NCBI RefSeq assembly: GCF_004514425.2
Contig: NZ_MYFN02000010.1
Location: forward strand, 62,001-126,000
Reading direction: 5' to 3'
From: Shinella sumterensis
Lineage (GTDB): Bacteria > Pseudomonadota > Alphaproteobacteria > Rhizobiales > Rhizobiaceae
DNA length: 64,000 bases
Notes under the pieces: generated by a model
Told to the model about the DNA's origin: nothing
Databases searched by the model: none
What the model saw: the letters and a program-made list of their open reading frames with translations, nothing else
Translations under genes and position numbers: made by a program
In this document: piece by piece, positions 52,546 through 62,450 of the stretch
Position numbering within the stretch: the first letter of the stretch is position 1
Layout: each line of letters begins with the position of its first letter

Positions 52546-53817
52546 CTAACGCCGGGCGAGCGAGCGGATCTTCTCGCGCAGCAGCCGCGCCACGTTGCGC
52601 GTGTTGCGGTAGAGATGAAGCTGAGCCGCCACCTGGCGCACGTCCCGGTCCCGGTTCTGCTGAAGCCCCACGACCAGCGTGCCCATGTCCTCGCGCTCTT
52701 CCCAGAACCGGCTCATGACGGGATGATCCGGCACCGCGCAGGAATCCGACCGCAGGATGTTGGCGTCGTCCAGATGCCACTCGGTCAGTTCCGCGACGAG
52801 AAGCTTGCCGGGCGAGTATTTCGCGAAGTCCTCGTCATAGGCCGTCTTCCACGTATAGGCCTCGCCCCCCATCAGGAAGACGACCATGGACGCGATGGCG
52901 CGGCCATCGAGATCGAGCGTGTGGATACGCACACCGTCGGTCTCGGCGAGATTGGTGATCGCCTCGCGAGCGAAGGCCGCGCGATAGCGGTCGTTGATCA
53001 TCGCCGTGCGGCTGCGGCCCTTCCAGCCCGAGGCTTCGAGCAGCAGGAATTCCTCCATGCGCACGCGGATATCCGCCGGCTGGCGGGCGACATTGTAGCT
53101 GAGCGCGCCGAGCCGATCGAGCTTGCGCCACTGTCGGCGCAATTCGCGGAAATGCTCCGGCGAGATGGCTTTTTGCAGATAGGCCTGCCCGTCCAGCAGG
53201 CTTTCCAGCATCGGACGGCGATAGGTGTCGGTCACCGTCACCGGCAGGTTGCGGCCAATCGCGACGGCGCGCACCAACTGGGCGAAGGGGCCGGTGAGCC
53301 GCAGGTCCGGAAGGACGAGAACCGAGGGCAGCGCCACACCGGAACCGCCCAACGCCTCCAGGAAATTGTCCAGCGTCTCGGCCGCGTCTTCCGCATCGAC
53401 CAGCGGCGTGCCGATCGGGCCGAACGGGTTGGACCAGGCCCGCAGGATGCTGGAGCCGATGGAAAAGCCGGGCTTCTCGACGGAAAACGGCATGAGCAGG
53501 CGGATGCGGCTGCGCTCCGCGCTTTCATCCCTGACGATGGCAAGGCGGACGGTGCGATCTTCCAACCGCGGCATGGCGGGCGCCAGAAAACGCCCCGAGA
53601 AGAAGACATTCGGCTCCATGACCCGGTTGGACAGGAAGTCGAGCTCCTGCTGAAGCTCGTAGCCGGCCGCGGCCGGATAGAGCGCGAGCGAACGGCCGGG
53701 GCGGCCGACGGCCACCCGCAGGTCTGCCGGCGGATGGGCCAGCGGCGGCGCCGGCGGAATGGCGGCCTGCGCGCGCCCGCCGGCGATTGCATGGTCGAAG
53801 CCGTGGCTATCGGTCAT
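52546..53817 (-). CDS. GNAT-type acetyltransferase (CelD/BioF2 family)
   Basis: A 423-aa protein with a C-terminal Acetyltransf_6 (CelD/BioF2-like GNAT) domain (about 210-370): HFRELRRQWRKLDRLG and ASMVVFLMGGEAYTWKTAYDEDFAKYSPG. Relatives acetylate or modify polysaccharides. Start at ATG 53817 is preferred. It overlaps the flippase gene upstream by 11 bases, so the two act together, probably in surface polysaccharide synthesis. Confidence 0.82.
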   Translation of the reverse strand: MTDSHGFDHAIAGGRAQAAIPPAPPLAHPPADLRVAVGRPGRSLALYPAAAGYELQQELDFLSNRVMEPNVFFSGRFLAPAMPRLEDRTVRLAIVRDESAERSRIRLLMPFSVEKPGFSIGSSILRAWSNPFGPIGTPLVDAEDAAETLDNFLEALGGSGVALPSVLVLPDLRLTGPFAQLVRAVAIGRNLPVTVTDTYRRPMLESLLDGQAYLQKAISPEHFRELRRQWRKLDRLGALSYNVARQPADIRVRMEEFLLLEASGWKGRSRTAMINDRYRAAFAREAITNLAETDGVRIHTLDLDGRAIASMVVFLMGGEAYTWKTAYDEDFAKYSPGKLLVAELTEWHLDDANILRSDSCAVPDHPVMSRFWEEREDMGTLVVGLQQNRDRDVRQVAAQLHLYRNTRNVARLLREKIRSLARR

Positions 53818-55228
53818 GGTTGTCCATCCCGTTGACAAGGCTTGCCTTCACCGGATTGGCGAAGGCGAAGAGAATGATCGAGAGTTTGCCCCGCACGGCG
53901 AGGTGCAGGAGCAGCGCTTCCACCATCATGGCGCCGGCCGTCGCCACGGCGGCCCCGGTAATGCCGAAGAGCGGTATGAGGGTGACGTTGAAGGTGATGT
54001 TTGCCGCCAGCGCCACGGCATAGACCAGGACGCAAAGCTTCTGCTCGCCCGACATGGTGAGCAGCACCTCGCCCGGCCCGACCAGCGCCTTGGCCATGAT
54101 GCCGGAAAAGAGAATGAACATCAGGCTCCAGCCCGCCGTGAAGGCAGGCCCGAACAGCGACAGCAGAAGGTGGCCGAGGGCGAGAACGGTGAGCCCCACG
54201 CCGAGCGACGGCCAGAAGCTCCAGCGTACCGTCTCGCCGGCAAAGGTTGCCAGCGCCACGCGGTCACCGGAGGAGAAGAGCGCGGAGAAGCGCGGCGCGG
54301 CCGCCGCCTTCACCGAAAAGAACACGAAATGCACCAGCGCCATCGTCTTGGCGGCTGCGAAATAGATCGCGACGCTTTCCGGGTCGAGAAACAGGCCGAC
54401 CACGATGACATCGGAATTGGTGAGCAGGAAGCCGAAGCCCTCGATGAGGAAGATCGGCAACGCCGCCTTGAGCCACAGCGAGAACTCGGTCCGGTGCGGG
54501 CCGGCGACATAGCGCTTGCCGAGCCGGTGGACGATGTTGAAGAACTGCACGACGGTCGTCAGGTAGGTGGCGGCCAGCGCGGCGGCCATTGCGGTCAGCG
54601 CCGTATGCGGCGCCCCGTATGTCACGGCCAGCACCATGAAGACGAGAATGAGCAGCGGCCGCGCGATATAGGTCGGGCTCAGCGCCACCACCGCCCAGCT
54701 GTGCGCCCGCGCCGTGCTTTCCAGCACGTCGCCCAGCGCGATCATCGGCATGCAGAAGAAGCCGATGAAGAGCGGCACGACATAATAGCCCGTCACGCTG
54801 TCGCGCAGCAGCCAGAGCAATAGCAGCCCGACGGCTGCGATCGCGCTGGAGGACAGCATGGCGAAGGTGCGTGCGGTCGACGTGAGGCCGCGGATTTCCG
54901 CATGCGCATTGCGGCCGGCATAGCCGGGCAGGAAGCGCACGACAGTCGTGTGAAAGCCGAGGCAGGACATGTCGCCGATGATGACGACCAGCGCCCAGAC
55001 GAAGACGAAGATGCCGTATTCGAACTCGCCCATCAGGCGGGCCAGAACGATCTGTGTGAGAAAGGCGATTGCCGCGCTGGCGACGCGAATGGCGAAGGCG
55101 ACGAGCGCCATGCGCTGGGCGAGCGTGCGCGGGTCGTCGCTGGCCAGGACGCGCAGCCAAGGCACGACCCTGCCGCGCAGACCCGATGGCAGCAATTTCT
55201 CTGCCGACTGAATGACCGCTATCAACAC
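53807..55228 (-). CDS. Polysaccharide-type flippase (Wzx/MATE-like)
   Basis: A 473-aa membrane protein with about 12-14 helices of the polysaccharide synthase/oligosaccharide flippase family: IVLARLMGEFEYGIFVFVWAL (about 60-80) and a C-terminal GITGAAVATAGAMMVEALLL. It starts at GTG (55228); the N-terminus MLIAVIQSAEKLLP is basic, in line with relatives. Partner GNAT gene is coupled downstream. Which polysaccharide is exported is unknown. Confidence 0.85.
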   Translation of the reverse strand: MLIAVIQSAEKLLPSGLRGRVVPWLRVLASDDPRTLAQRMALVAFAIRVASAAIAFLTQIVLARLMGEFEYGIFVFVWALVVIIGDMSCLGFHTTVVRFLPGYAGRNAHAEIRGLTSTARTFAMLSSSAIAAVGLLLLWLLRDSVTGYYVVPLFIGFFCMPMIALGDVLESTARAHSWAVVALSPTYIARPLLILVFMVLAVTYGAPHTALTAMAAALAATYLTTVVQFFNIVHRLGKRYVAGPHRTEFSLWLKAALPIFLIEGFGFLLTNSDVIVVGLFLDPESVAIYFAAAKTMALVHFVFFSVKAAAAPRFSALFSSGDRVALATFAGETVRWSFWPSLGVGLTVLALGHLLLSLFGPAFTAGWSLMFILFSGIMAKALVGPGEVLLTMSGEQKLCVLVYAVALAANITFNVTLIPLFGITGAAVATAGAMMVEALLLHLAVRGKLSIILFAFANPVKASLVNGMDNHDR

Positions 55229-55324
55229 AGGAACCCGAACGCTACGCAGAACTCAACGCAACAGTCTTGTCAGGTCAGGGTTAACAAACGGTTGGCCAGC
55301 GCCGCGGAAGCCTTAACCGCACAC

Positions 55325-55353
55325 AAAAGAAAATGCCGCCCGAAGGCGGCATT
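55325..55353 (-). terminator. Intrinsic terminator of secA
   Basis: AATGCCGCC (55332-55340), loop CGAA, GGCGGCATT (55345-55353); on the minus strand it is followed by TTCTTTTGT. It lies 18 bases after the secA stop. Confidence 0.8.
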
Positions 55354-55371
55354 ATCGAAGGATTTCAGCGG

Positions 55372-58092
55372 TCAGGCCTGCTCGAAGGCACCATGGCAGT
55401 GCTTGTACTTCTTGCCGGACCCGCACGGGCAAAGCTCGTTGCGACCGACACGACCCCAGGTCGACGGATCGTCGGGATTGCGATCCTCGGCGGCAACGGC
55501 CATGAAGCCCGTCGCTTCACCGACATTGAATTCGTCCTCGCCGGTCGTGCCATCGATATGATGGCCTTCCATGGCCGGCGGTGCCGGTACGGGCGCATCG
55601 GCGGCCTGACGTACGAGCTCGACGCGCATCAGCTGCGCGGTCACCGTCTGGCGCAGATTGGCCAGGAGCGCCTGGAAGAGCTCGAAGGCCTCCGCCTTGT
55701 ATTCCTGCAACGGATCGCGCTGGGCATAACCGCGGAAACCGATGACGGAACGCAGGTGGTCCAGATTGACGATATGCTCGCGCCACAGGTGATCCAGTGT
55801 CTGGAGCAACACCGAGCGCTCGACATAGGTCATGATCTCGGGGCCGAAACGCTCGGCGCGGTCGGCGGCGGCATCGTCGGCAGCCTTGCGCAGCCGCTCG
55901 AGAATGTCCTTCTCGTCGATGCCTTCCTCTGCCGCCCAGGCCTCGATGGGAAGATCGAGATTGAGCTGTTCGAGAACGCCGGCCTTCAGGCCCTCGACAT
56001 TCCACTGCTCGGCATAGGCGTTTTCCGGAATGTTCAGCTGGACGAGGTTCTCGACCACCTCATGGCGCATGTCGTTCACGATCTCGGACAGGTTTTCGCT
56101 GTCCATAAGCTCGATGCGCTGCTCGAAGATCACCTTGCGCTGGTCGTTGAGCACGTCGTCATACTTGAGCAGGTTCTTGCGGACGTCGAAGTTGCGCGCC
56201 TCGACCTTCTTCTGCGCACGCTCCAGCGCCTTGTTGATCCAGGGATGGACGATCGCCTCGCCCTCCTTGAGACCGAGCTTCTGCAGCATCGAATCCATGC
56301 GGTCGGACCCGAAGATGCGCATCAGGTCGTCCTGCAATGACAGGAAGAACTTCGAACGGCCCGGGTCGCCCTGGCGGCCGGAGCGGCCGCGCAGCTGGTT
56401 GTCGATACGACGGCTTTCGTGGCGCTCGGTGGCGAGAACGTAGAGGCCGCCGGCGGCCAGCGCCTGCTCCTTGAGCTTCTTCACCTCGGCGATGACGGCG
56501 CTGCGTTTGGCGTCAAGTTCCGGACCCGGCTCCATGTCGGCCAGCTCGCGCTCGAGGCGCATTTCCAGGTTGCCGCCGAGCTGGATGTCGGTGCCGCGAC
56601 CGGCCATGTTCGTGGCGATCGTGACGGCGCCGGGCACGCCGGCCTGCGAAACGATATAGGCTTCCTGCTCGTGATAGCGGGCGTTCAGGACCTGGAAGTC
56701 CTTGAAGCCGGACTTTTTCAGCAGCTCGGCCAGAAGTTCCGATTTTTCGATCGAGGTCGTGCCGACGAGGATCGGCTGGCCCTTGGCGCGGGCAGCCTTG
56801 ATCTCCTCGATGATCGCCTTGTACTTCTCTTCCGCCGTCCGGTAGACCTCGTCGTCCTCGTCGATACGCTGGATCGGCAGGTTCGTCGGGACTTCCACGA
56901 CCTCAAGGCCGTAAATGTTGCCGAATTCCTCGGCTTCGGTCGACGCCGTACCGGTCATACCGCCAAGCTTGGAATACATGCGGAAATAGTTCTGGAAGGT
57001 GATCGAGGCCAGCGTCTGGTTTTCCGGCTGGATCGTGACCTTTTCCTTGGCCTCCAGCGCCTGGTGCTGGCCTTCCGAATAGCGGCGGCCCGGCATCATG
57101 CGGCCGGTGAACTCGTCGATGATGACGATCTCGTCGTTGCGGACGATGTAGTCCTTGTCGCGGGTGAAAAGCTTGTGGGCCTTCAGCGCATTGTTGATGT
57201 GATGGACGATCGCGACATTCTCGACGTCGTAAAGCGATTCGCCCTTGAGGAGGCCGGCCTGGCGCAGCAGGTTCTCCAGCTTCTCCGTACCCACTTCCGA
57301 GAAGTTGGCGGAGCGCTGCTTCTCGTCGATCTCGTAGTCACCCTCGTCCAGCATGGGAATGAAGGCGTCGATGGTGGTGTAGAGGTCCGAGCGGTCGTCA
57401 AGCGGGCCGGAAATAATCAGCGGCGTGCGCGCCTCGTCGACGAGGATCGAGTCCACTTCGTCGACGATGGCGAAGAAGTGACCGCGCTGCACCATCTGGC
57501 CGCGCTCGTACTTCATGTTGTCGCGCAGATAGTCGAAGCCGAGTTCGTTGTTCGTCGCGTAGGTGATGTCGCAGGCATAGGCCGCGCGGCGCTGGTCGTC
57601 GTCGATGCCGTGCACGATGACGCCCGTGGTGAGCCCGAGGAAGCCGTAGATCTTGCCCATCTGGGCGCTGTCGCGGGTCGCGAGGTAGTCGTTGACCGTC
57701 ACGACATGCACGCCCTTGCCGGCCAGCGCATTGAGATAGACGGGAAGCGTCGCGACGAGCGTCTTGCCTTCACCGGTCTTCATTTCGGCGATCGACTTCT
57801 CGTGAAGGATCATGCCGCCGATGAGCTGCACGTCGAAGGGACGCAGACCGAGAACGCGGAACGCCGCTTCCCGGGCGACCGCGAAGGCCGGCACGAGAAT
57901 GTCGTCCAGCGTCTTGCCTGCGGCGAGCTGTTCGCGAAATTCGACGGTTTTCGCCCTCAGCGCCTCGTCGGAGAGCGCTTTGGTCTCTGCTTCGAGCGCA
58001 TTGATCGCGTCGACGCGATCTTTATAGGAGCGAACGCGGCGATCGTTCGAGGAACCGAACAACTTGCGGGCTAGGCCGCCAAGGCTGACCAT
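55372..58092 (-). CDS. secA: Preprotein translocase ATPase SecA
   Basis: Motor of the Sec pathway. The 906-aa protein has Walker [11 protein letters not shown] (about 103-112), the [19 protein letters not shown]-box region, the [12 protein letters not shown] segment and a C-terminal zinc/SecB-binding tail [14 protein letters not shown]. Start at 58092 ([16 protein letters not shown]) matches rhizobial SecA; in-frame sequence up to 58155 is not family-like. Divergent from a parvulin gene, a conserved pair. Confidence 0.97.
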   Translation of the reverse strand: MVSLGGLARKLFGSSNDRRVRSYKDRVDAINALEAETKALSDEALRAKTVEFREQLAAGKTLDDILVPAFAVAREAAFRVLGLRPFDVQLIGGMILHEKSIAEMKTGEGKTLVATLPVYLNALAGKGVHVVTVNDYLATRDSAQMGKIYGFLGLTTGVIVHGIDDDQRRAAYACDITYATNNELGFDYLRDNMKYERGQMVQRGHFFAIVDEVDSILVDEARTPLIISGPLDDRSDLYTTIDAFIPMLDEGDYEIDEKQRSANFSEVGTEKLENLLRQAGLLKGESLYDVENVAIVHHINNALKAHKLFTRDKDYIVRNDEIVIIDEFTGRMMPGRRYSEGQHQALEAKEKVTIQPENQTLASITFQNYFRMYSKLGGMTGTASTEAEEFGNIYGLEVVEVPTNLPIQRIDEDDEVYRTAEEKYKAIIEEIKAARAKGQPILVGTTSIEKSELLAELLKKSGFKDFQVLNARYHEQEAYIVSQAGVPGAVTIATNMAGRGTDIQLGGNLEMRLERELADMEPGPELDAKRSAVIAEVKKLKEQALAAGGLYVLATERHESRRIDNQLRGRSGRQGDPGRSKFFLSLQDDLMRIFGSDRMDSMLQKLGLKEGEAIVHPWINKALERAQKKVEARNFDVRKNLLKYDDVLNDQRKVIFEQRIELMDSENLSEIVNDMRHEVVENLVQLNIPENAYAEQWNVEGLKAGVLEQLNLDLPIEAWAAEEGIDEKDILERLRKAADDAAADRAERFGPEIMTYVERSVLLQTLDHLWREHIVNLDHLRSVIGFRGYAQRDPLQEYKAEAFELFQALLANLRQTVTAQLMRVELVRQAADAPVPAPPAMEGHHIDGTTGEDEFNVGEATGFMAVAAEDRNPDDPSTWGRVGRNELCPCGSGKKYKHCHGAFEQA

Positions 58093-58331
58093 CAGAATGG
58101 TCCTTTCTTTATGGGCGCCCCGGCGCGTGACAGGCCGCACGATAATTGCGCGCAAACCCGTGAAACGCCCGGAAACTGTTCTGGACGCGGGATTGCGTGA
58201 CAGATAAGAGGGGGGTCGAATGATGTCAACGGCTCAGGCGGTTGCACAACTGCCACATTCTGGTGGTGTTGAGCAGTCTGGCACCGGATATCGACCCGAT
58301 TCCGGCGAGGATGTGAAAGGTCTTTTTTCGT

Positions 58332-59231
58332 ATGTTCAAGTACAGCAAGCTCGCAGCGGTCGCCCTGATCGCGATCGCCGCCGCCGGCACGGGCGCCCGT
58401 GCGCAGGATGCCGCCGCCGATCCGGTGGTCGCCAAGGTCGGCGCCGTGGAAATCCATGAATCCGAACTGAAGCTCGCGATGGCCGGCCTCGACCCGCAGC
58501 TTGCCAACCTGCCGGAAGAGCAGAAGCGCGTCGCAGCACTTTCCTCCATCATCGACGTGAAGCTTCTGGCTGCCGATGCCGACAAGGAAGGCCTGCGCGA
58601 CAGCGACGACTTCAAGCAGCGCCTCGCCTTCCTCACGGACCGCGAACTGCACAACGCCTATTTCAAGAAGCACGTCGTCGATGCCGTCACCCCCGAGGAG
58701 GTGAAGGCGCGCTACGACAAGGAAATCGCGGCCATCACGCCGGAAGACGAGATCCATGCCCGTCACATCCTGGTCAAGACCGAGGATGAGGCCAAGGCCA
58801 TCATCAAGGATCTCGATGCCGGCAAGGACTTCGTCGAAATCGCCAAGGAAAAGTCCACCGACCCGAACAAGTCGGAAGGCGGCGACCTCGGCTATTTCAG
58901 CAAGGGCCGCATGGTTCCGGAATTCGAAGAGGCCGCTTTCGCCCTCGAAAAGGGCGCCTATTCCAAGGTGCCGGTGAAGACCCAGTTCGGCTACCATGTC
59001 ATCAAGGTCGAGGATAAGCGCAAGCAGCAGCCCCCGGCGCTCGACCAGGTCGAGCCGCAGGTCCGTCAGCTCATCATGCGCGACAAGTACATGGAACTGC
59101 TCGAAAAGGCCAAGGCGGAAGCGCCCGTCGATATCCAGGACCCCGCGCTGAAAACCGCTTATGACGCTGTCAACAAGCCGGAAGCCGAAGCGGGCGAAGA
59201 CGCCGCACCGGCCGCCGAAGGCCAGCAGTAA
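58332..59231 (+). CDS. Periplasmic peptidyl-prolyl isomerase (parvulin)
   Basis: A 299-aa exported PPIase of the SurA/PrsA kind. Signal peptide (about 1-24, cleavage near ARAQ), a SurA_N-like helical domain (about 30-130) and one rotamase domain (about 136-228) with [32 protein letters not shown] and [11 protein letters not shown]. The Ala/Glu-rich tail is disordered. Likely helps fold secreted or outer-membrane proteins delivered by the Sec system encoded next door. Confidence 0.93.
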   Translation: MFKYSKLAAVALIAIAAAGTGARAQDAAADPVVAKVGAVEIHESELKLAMAGLDPQLANLPEEQKRVAALSSIIDVKLLAADADKEGLRDSDDFKQRLAFLTDRELHNAYFKKHVVDAVTPEEVKARYDKEIAAITPEDEIHARHILVKTEDEAKAIIKDLDAGKDFVEIAKEKSTDPNKSEGGDLGYFSKGRMVPEFEEAAFALEKGAYSKVPVKTQFGYHVIKVEDKRKQQPPALDQVEPQVRQLIMRDKYMELLEKAKAEAPVDIQDPALKTAYDAVNKPEAEAGEDAAPAAEGQQ

Positions 59232-59287
59232 GACCACAATGGCCCGGTGGATCCCGCCGGGCCCCTCCCCACCGCAGGAAAACACGC

Positions 59288-60526
59288 ATGTCCGGCTCGA
59301 TCTCTCCGCTTGCCCCGAAAACCTATGCCGAAATGCCGCCCATACGCGGTGTGCGCATGGCGACCGCCGCCGCGGGGATCAAGTACAAGAACCGGACGGA
59401 CGTGCTGATGATGGTCTTCGATCGCCCCGCGGCGGTCGCCGGCGTTTTCACCCGCTCGAAATGCCCTTCGGCGCCCGTTGATTTCTGCCGTGCCAACCTG
59501 TCCGGCGGCGTCGCGCGCGCCGTCGTCGTCAATTCCGGCAACGCCAACGCCTTCACCGGCCGCAAGGGCCGTGAATCGACGAAGCTCACCGCCGAATCCG
59601 CGGCAAAGGCCGTCGGCTGCAAGGAGAGCGAGATCTTCCTCGCCTCGACGGGTGTGATCGGCGAGCCGCTCGATGCCACGAAGTTCTCCGGCGTCCTCGA
59701 TGGCCTTGCCACCGCAGGAACGGACGACTTCTGGCTGGAGGCCGCCAAGGCGATCATGACCACGGACACCTATCCGAAGGTGGCCACCCGTACGGCCGAG
59801 CTCGGCGGTGTCACCGTGCGCATCAACGGCATTGCCAAGGGCGCCGGCATGATCGCGCCGGACATGGCGACCATGCTGTCCTTCGTCGTCACCGATGCCG
59901 ACATTCCGGCCGCCGTCCTGCAATCGCTGCTCTCGGCCGGCGTCGGCACCACGTTCAACGCCATCACCGTGGACAGCGACACGTCGACCTCGGACACGCT
60001 TCTGCTGTTTGCGACGGGTGCGGCGGCGGCCGATGGCCAGAAGGCTGTGACGGCGGATGACGTCGCGCTCGACGGCTTCCGTGCCGCCCTCAACGACCTG
60101 CTGCGCGATCTCGCCCTCCAGGTCGTGCGGGATGGCGAAGGTGCGCGCAAGATGGTGGAGATCACCGTCGAGGGTGCTGAAAGCGACGATGCCGCCAAGC
60201 GGATCGCGCTTTCGATCGCCAATTCGCCGCTGGTCAAGACGGCCGTCGCCGGCGAAGACGCCAACTGGGGCCGCATCGTCATGGCCGTCGGCAAATCCGG
60301 CGAAATGGCCGATCGCGATCGCCTCGCCATCTGGTTCGGCGACGTTCGCGTTGCCGTCGACGGCGAGCGCGACCCCAACTATTCCGAGGAAGCGACGACC
60401 GCGATCATGCAGCGTCAGGATATCCCCGTTCGCGTCGAGATCGGCCTCGGCAACGGCCGGGCGACGGTGTGGACCTGCGACCTCACCAAGGAATATGTCG
60501 AGATCAACGGCGACTATCGCAGCTAA
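59288..60526 (+). CDS. argJ: Bifunctional glutamate N-acetyltransferase/amino-acid acetyltransferase
   Basis: Catalyses both the first and fifth steps of the cyclic arginine pathway. The 412-aa precursor cleaves itself before Thr in [11 protein letters not shown] (about residue 198), giving alpha and beta chains. [12 protein letters not shown] and the C-terminal [17 protein letters not shown] are family features. It follows the parvulin gene by 56 bases. Confidence 0.97.
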   Translation: MSGSISPLAPKTYAEMPPIRGVRMATAAAGIKYKNRTDVLMMVFDRPAAVAGVFTRSKCPSAPVDFCRANLSGGVARAVVVNSGNANAFTGRKGRESTKLTAESAAKAVGCKESEIFLASTGVIGEPLDATKFSGVLDGLATAGTDDFWLEAAKAIMTTDTYPKVATRTAELGGVTVRINGIAKGAGMIAPDMATMLSFVVTDADIPAAVLQSLLSAGVGTTFNAITVDSDTSTSDTLLLFATGAAAADGQKAVTADDVALDGFRAALNDLLRDLALQVVRDGEGARKMVEITVEGAESDDAAKRIALSIANSPLVKTAVAGEDANWGRIVMAVGKSGEMADRDRLAIWFGDVRVAVDGERDPNYSEEATTAIMQRQDIPVRVEIGLGNGRATVWTCDLTKEYVEINGDYRS

Positions 60527-60621
60527 GCCATTTTGAAAAAGATATGCAGCCGCGCCATGCGTGTGGGGCTGCCCAGACCAGAGGCCCGGACAGCGTGACC
60601 CTTTCGGGACAGAAGACCACG

Positions 60622-61380
60622 ATGATCGATCTTGCAAAAGTCAGGCGGCTGGAAGCCGTCGGCTTCCGTGCCTGGCCCGCCGCCACCGTGCTGTATGACG
60701 GAAGCTGGCTGTGCCGGCTGACCGCCGGCCACCCCTCGCGGCGGCTGAACTCGGTCAACCCGCTCGATCCGTCCGATTATCGCGATATCCCCATCCGGCT
60801 GGAAAAGGCGGCGAAGCGCTTTGCCGACTACGGCCGCCCGCTACTCGTGCGACAGACCCCGCTCACGCCGCCGCAGTTGATCGCCTTCATGGACGATGCC
60901 GGCTGGAAGGACATGGGCCGCACCATCGTCATGATGGCGGATCTCGCGACCCTGCCGCGCGATGAAGGCCTCGATCACCTGCCGAGCCGCGATGTCGGCC
61001 GCTTCGTCGATGCACGGCTGAGCGTTTCGGGCGACGACCCGGCCCTGAAACCCGGGCTCACCGAAATCATCAATGCCATCAAGCCCGAGGCGGGCCTCTT
61101 CATCTTCGAGGAACCGGGCTTCGGCCCCACCGCCGTCACCATCGCGGTGCAGGACAACGACCTCGTCGGCATCCTGCAACTCGGCGTCGCCGAAGAACGG
61201 CGCGGCCAGGGCCTTGGCACGGCAATCCTCCATGCGAGCCTGCGCTGGGCGAAGCTCAAGGGCGCGCGTCATGCCTGGGTGCAGGTGGAGGCCGACAATG
61301 CCGCCGCGCTTGCGCTCTATCGCCGCGCCGGCTTCCAGGACGTCTACCAATACAGCTATCGGGAACCGCCGGCCGCATGA
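60622..61380 (+). CDS. GNAT-family N-acetyltransferase
   Basis: A 252-aa protein with a C-terminal GNAT domain: VGILQLGVAEERRGQGLGTAIL contains the acetyl-CoA RGxGxG-type loop (RGQGLG, about 195-200) and NAAALALYRRAGFQDVY. The N-terminal half (about 1-130) resembles the degenerate GNAT repeat of such proteins. Start at 60622; its stop overlaps mutT by four bases. Substrate unknown. Confidence 0.88.
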   Translation: MIDLAKVRRLEAVGFRAWPAATVLYDGSWLCRLTAGHPSRRLNSVNPLDPSDYRDIPIRLEKAAKRFADYGRPLLVRQTPLTPPQLIAFMDDAGWKDMGRTIVMMADLATLPRDEGLDHLPSRDVGRFVDARLSVSGDDPALKPGLTEIINAIKPEAGLFIFEEPGFGPTAVTIAVQDNDLVGILQLGVAEERRGQGLGTAILHASLRWAKLKGARHAWVQVEADNAAALALYRRAGFQDVYQYSYREPPAA

Positions 61381-61799
61381 CCGAAACGATCGCACAGCCC
61401 CGCCGCATCCTGCTCGTTGCCGCCTGCGCGCTCGTCGATGCGGACGGGCGTGTGCTTCTGGCCCAGCGCCCCGAAGGCAAGTCGCTGGCCGGCCTGTGGG
61501 AGTTTCCCGGCGGCAAGGTCGAGCCGGGCGAAACGCCCGAGGAGACGCTGATCCGCGAGCTCGACGAGGAACTCGGCATCCGCACGAAGGTCGCCTGCCT
61601 CGCGCCGCTCACCTTCGCCAGCCACACCTATGACGATTTTCATCTCCTGATGCCGCTCTATATCTGCCGTCGCTTCGAAGGCACGGCGCATGGGCGCGAG
61701 GGGCAGGCCATCAAATGGGTGCGCCCGAAAGCGCTGCGCGATTACCCGATGCCACCCGCCGACGAGCCCCTCATTCCCTTCCTCATGGACCTGCTTTGA
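61377..61799 (+). CDS. mutT: MutT-type (8-oxo-)dGTP pyrophosphohydrolase
   Basis: Cleans 8-oxo-dGTP from the nucleotide pool to prevent A:T to C:G transversions. The 140-aa Nudix protein has a complete Nudix box, beginning at GGKVEPGETPEETLIRELDE (about 42-61) and continuing into ELGI. It overlaps the GNAT gene by four bases (ATGA), completing an argJ-GNAT-mutT run seen in many rhizobia. Confidence 0.95.
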   Translation: MTETIAQPRRILLVAACALVDADGRVLLAQRPEGKSLAGLWEFPGGKVEPGETPEETLIRELDEELGIRTKVACLAPLTFASHTYDDFHLLMPLYICRRFEGTAHGREGQAIKWVRPKALRDYPMPPADEPLIPFLMDLL

Positions 61800-61815
61800 G
61801 CCGGTTCACTAGAAT

Positions 61816-61854
61816 TTAAGTGCGAATTTTCAGTCTCCGTTAAGCAATCGTTTA
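61816..61854 (+). promoter_or_regulatory. Tandem CtrA-like boxes upstream of the pilin locus
   Basis: TTAA-N7-TTTT (61816-61830) and TTAA-N7-TTTA (61840-61854), each one or two bases off the CtrA consensus TTAA-N7-TTAA, start to start 24 bases apart. They lie 54-92 bases upstream of the first gene of the Flp pilin pair. CtrA controls pilin genes in Caulobacter. Confidence 0.45.
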
Positions 61855-61907
61855 GCAGCCTCGTTCAAATAATGCCGTGAACGTTGCAATGCCTGCGAGA
61901 TCCTGTG

Positions 61908-62225
61908 ATGCGTGACGAAGACTTCTGGAAAACCGTTCAGGAGAAAGATTTCACGCCGGCCGGCGATACCCGGACTGGCGCATTGAATCTGGCTCTGCTT
62001 TTCGGGACAGCCGTGATTGCGCTGGCGCTCGTCCTCACACCGGTGCTGTCCGCCAAGTCGGACAAGCGCATGATGGCGAACGTCCCCGATGAATTCGATA
62101 TGATTTCGACCGGCTCCGTCCCGACGGACGGAACCAAGCGCTATACGGTGCGCCGCAGCGTGCTCCAGGAAATGCCCGGCGCCGTCTGCATTGTCAACGG
62201 CGCGGGTGCCGGCAGCGGCTGCTGA
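61908..62225 (+). CDS. Small membrane protein upstream of the Flp pilin
   Basis: A 105-aa protein with one membrane helix (ALNLALLFGTAVIALALVLTP, about 25-45). N-terminal 24 residues are polar; the extracytoplasmic part holds a single Cys near AVCIVNG and a second at the very C-terminus. I recognise no family. It precedes the pilin gene by 36 bases and probably shares its transcript. The start (61908) has only a weak ribosome site. Confidence 0.65.
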   Translation: MRDEDFWKTVQEKDFTPAGDTRTGALNLALLFGTAVIALALVLTPVLSAKSDKRMMANVPDEFDMISTGSVPTDGTKRYTVRRSVLQEMPGAVCIVNGAGAGSGC

Positions 62226-62261
62226 CGGTACGTTCATGCGCAAGGGGCGCGGGGGAAGGGA

Positions 62262-62435
62262 ATGATGACGAGACTGCTGAAATCGTTCCTCTCCGCCGAG
62301 CATGGCGCAACCGCCGTGGAATACGGCCTGCTTGCCGCCCTCATCTCCGTCGGCATGCTCGCCGGCCTGGGCGCCTTCTCCGACACGCTCAACAACACCT
62401 TCATGCTGCTCAGCGAGAAGATCGACCCCAAGTGA
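62262..62435 (+). CDS. Flp/Fap-family type IVb pilin
   Basis: A 57-aa pilin: short basic leader, then SAEHGATAVEYGLLAALISV, the Flp hallmark (G/A before a hydrophobic helix with Glu5 and Tyr of the EY motif), and a short tail. A prepilin peptidase would be expected to cut before ATAVEYG. Ribosome site gggggaaggg. Tad/Cpa assembly genes are not in this window, so it is an orphan pilin gene. ATG at 62265 is an alternative start. Confidence 0.9.
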   Translation: MMTRLLKSFLSAEHGATAVEYGLLAALISVGMLAGLGAFSDTLNNTFMLLSEKIDPK

Positions 62436-62450
62436 GGGACAGGTCGAGGG

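Noticed and set aside
56419-58074. Open frame of about 550 codons antisense to secA
   Set aside because: Shadow of secA; no domain and no promoter.
59240-59275. Terminator between the parvulin and argJ genes
   Set aside because: A GGCCCGG/CCGGGCC stem is present but the loop is long and no U-run follows; not enough to call.
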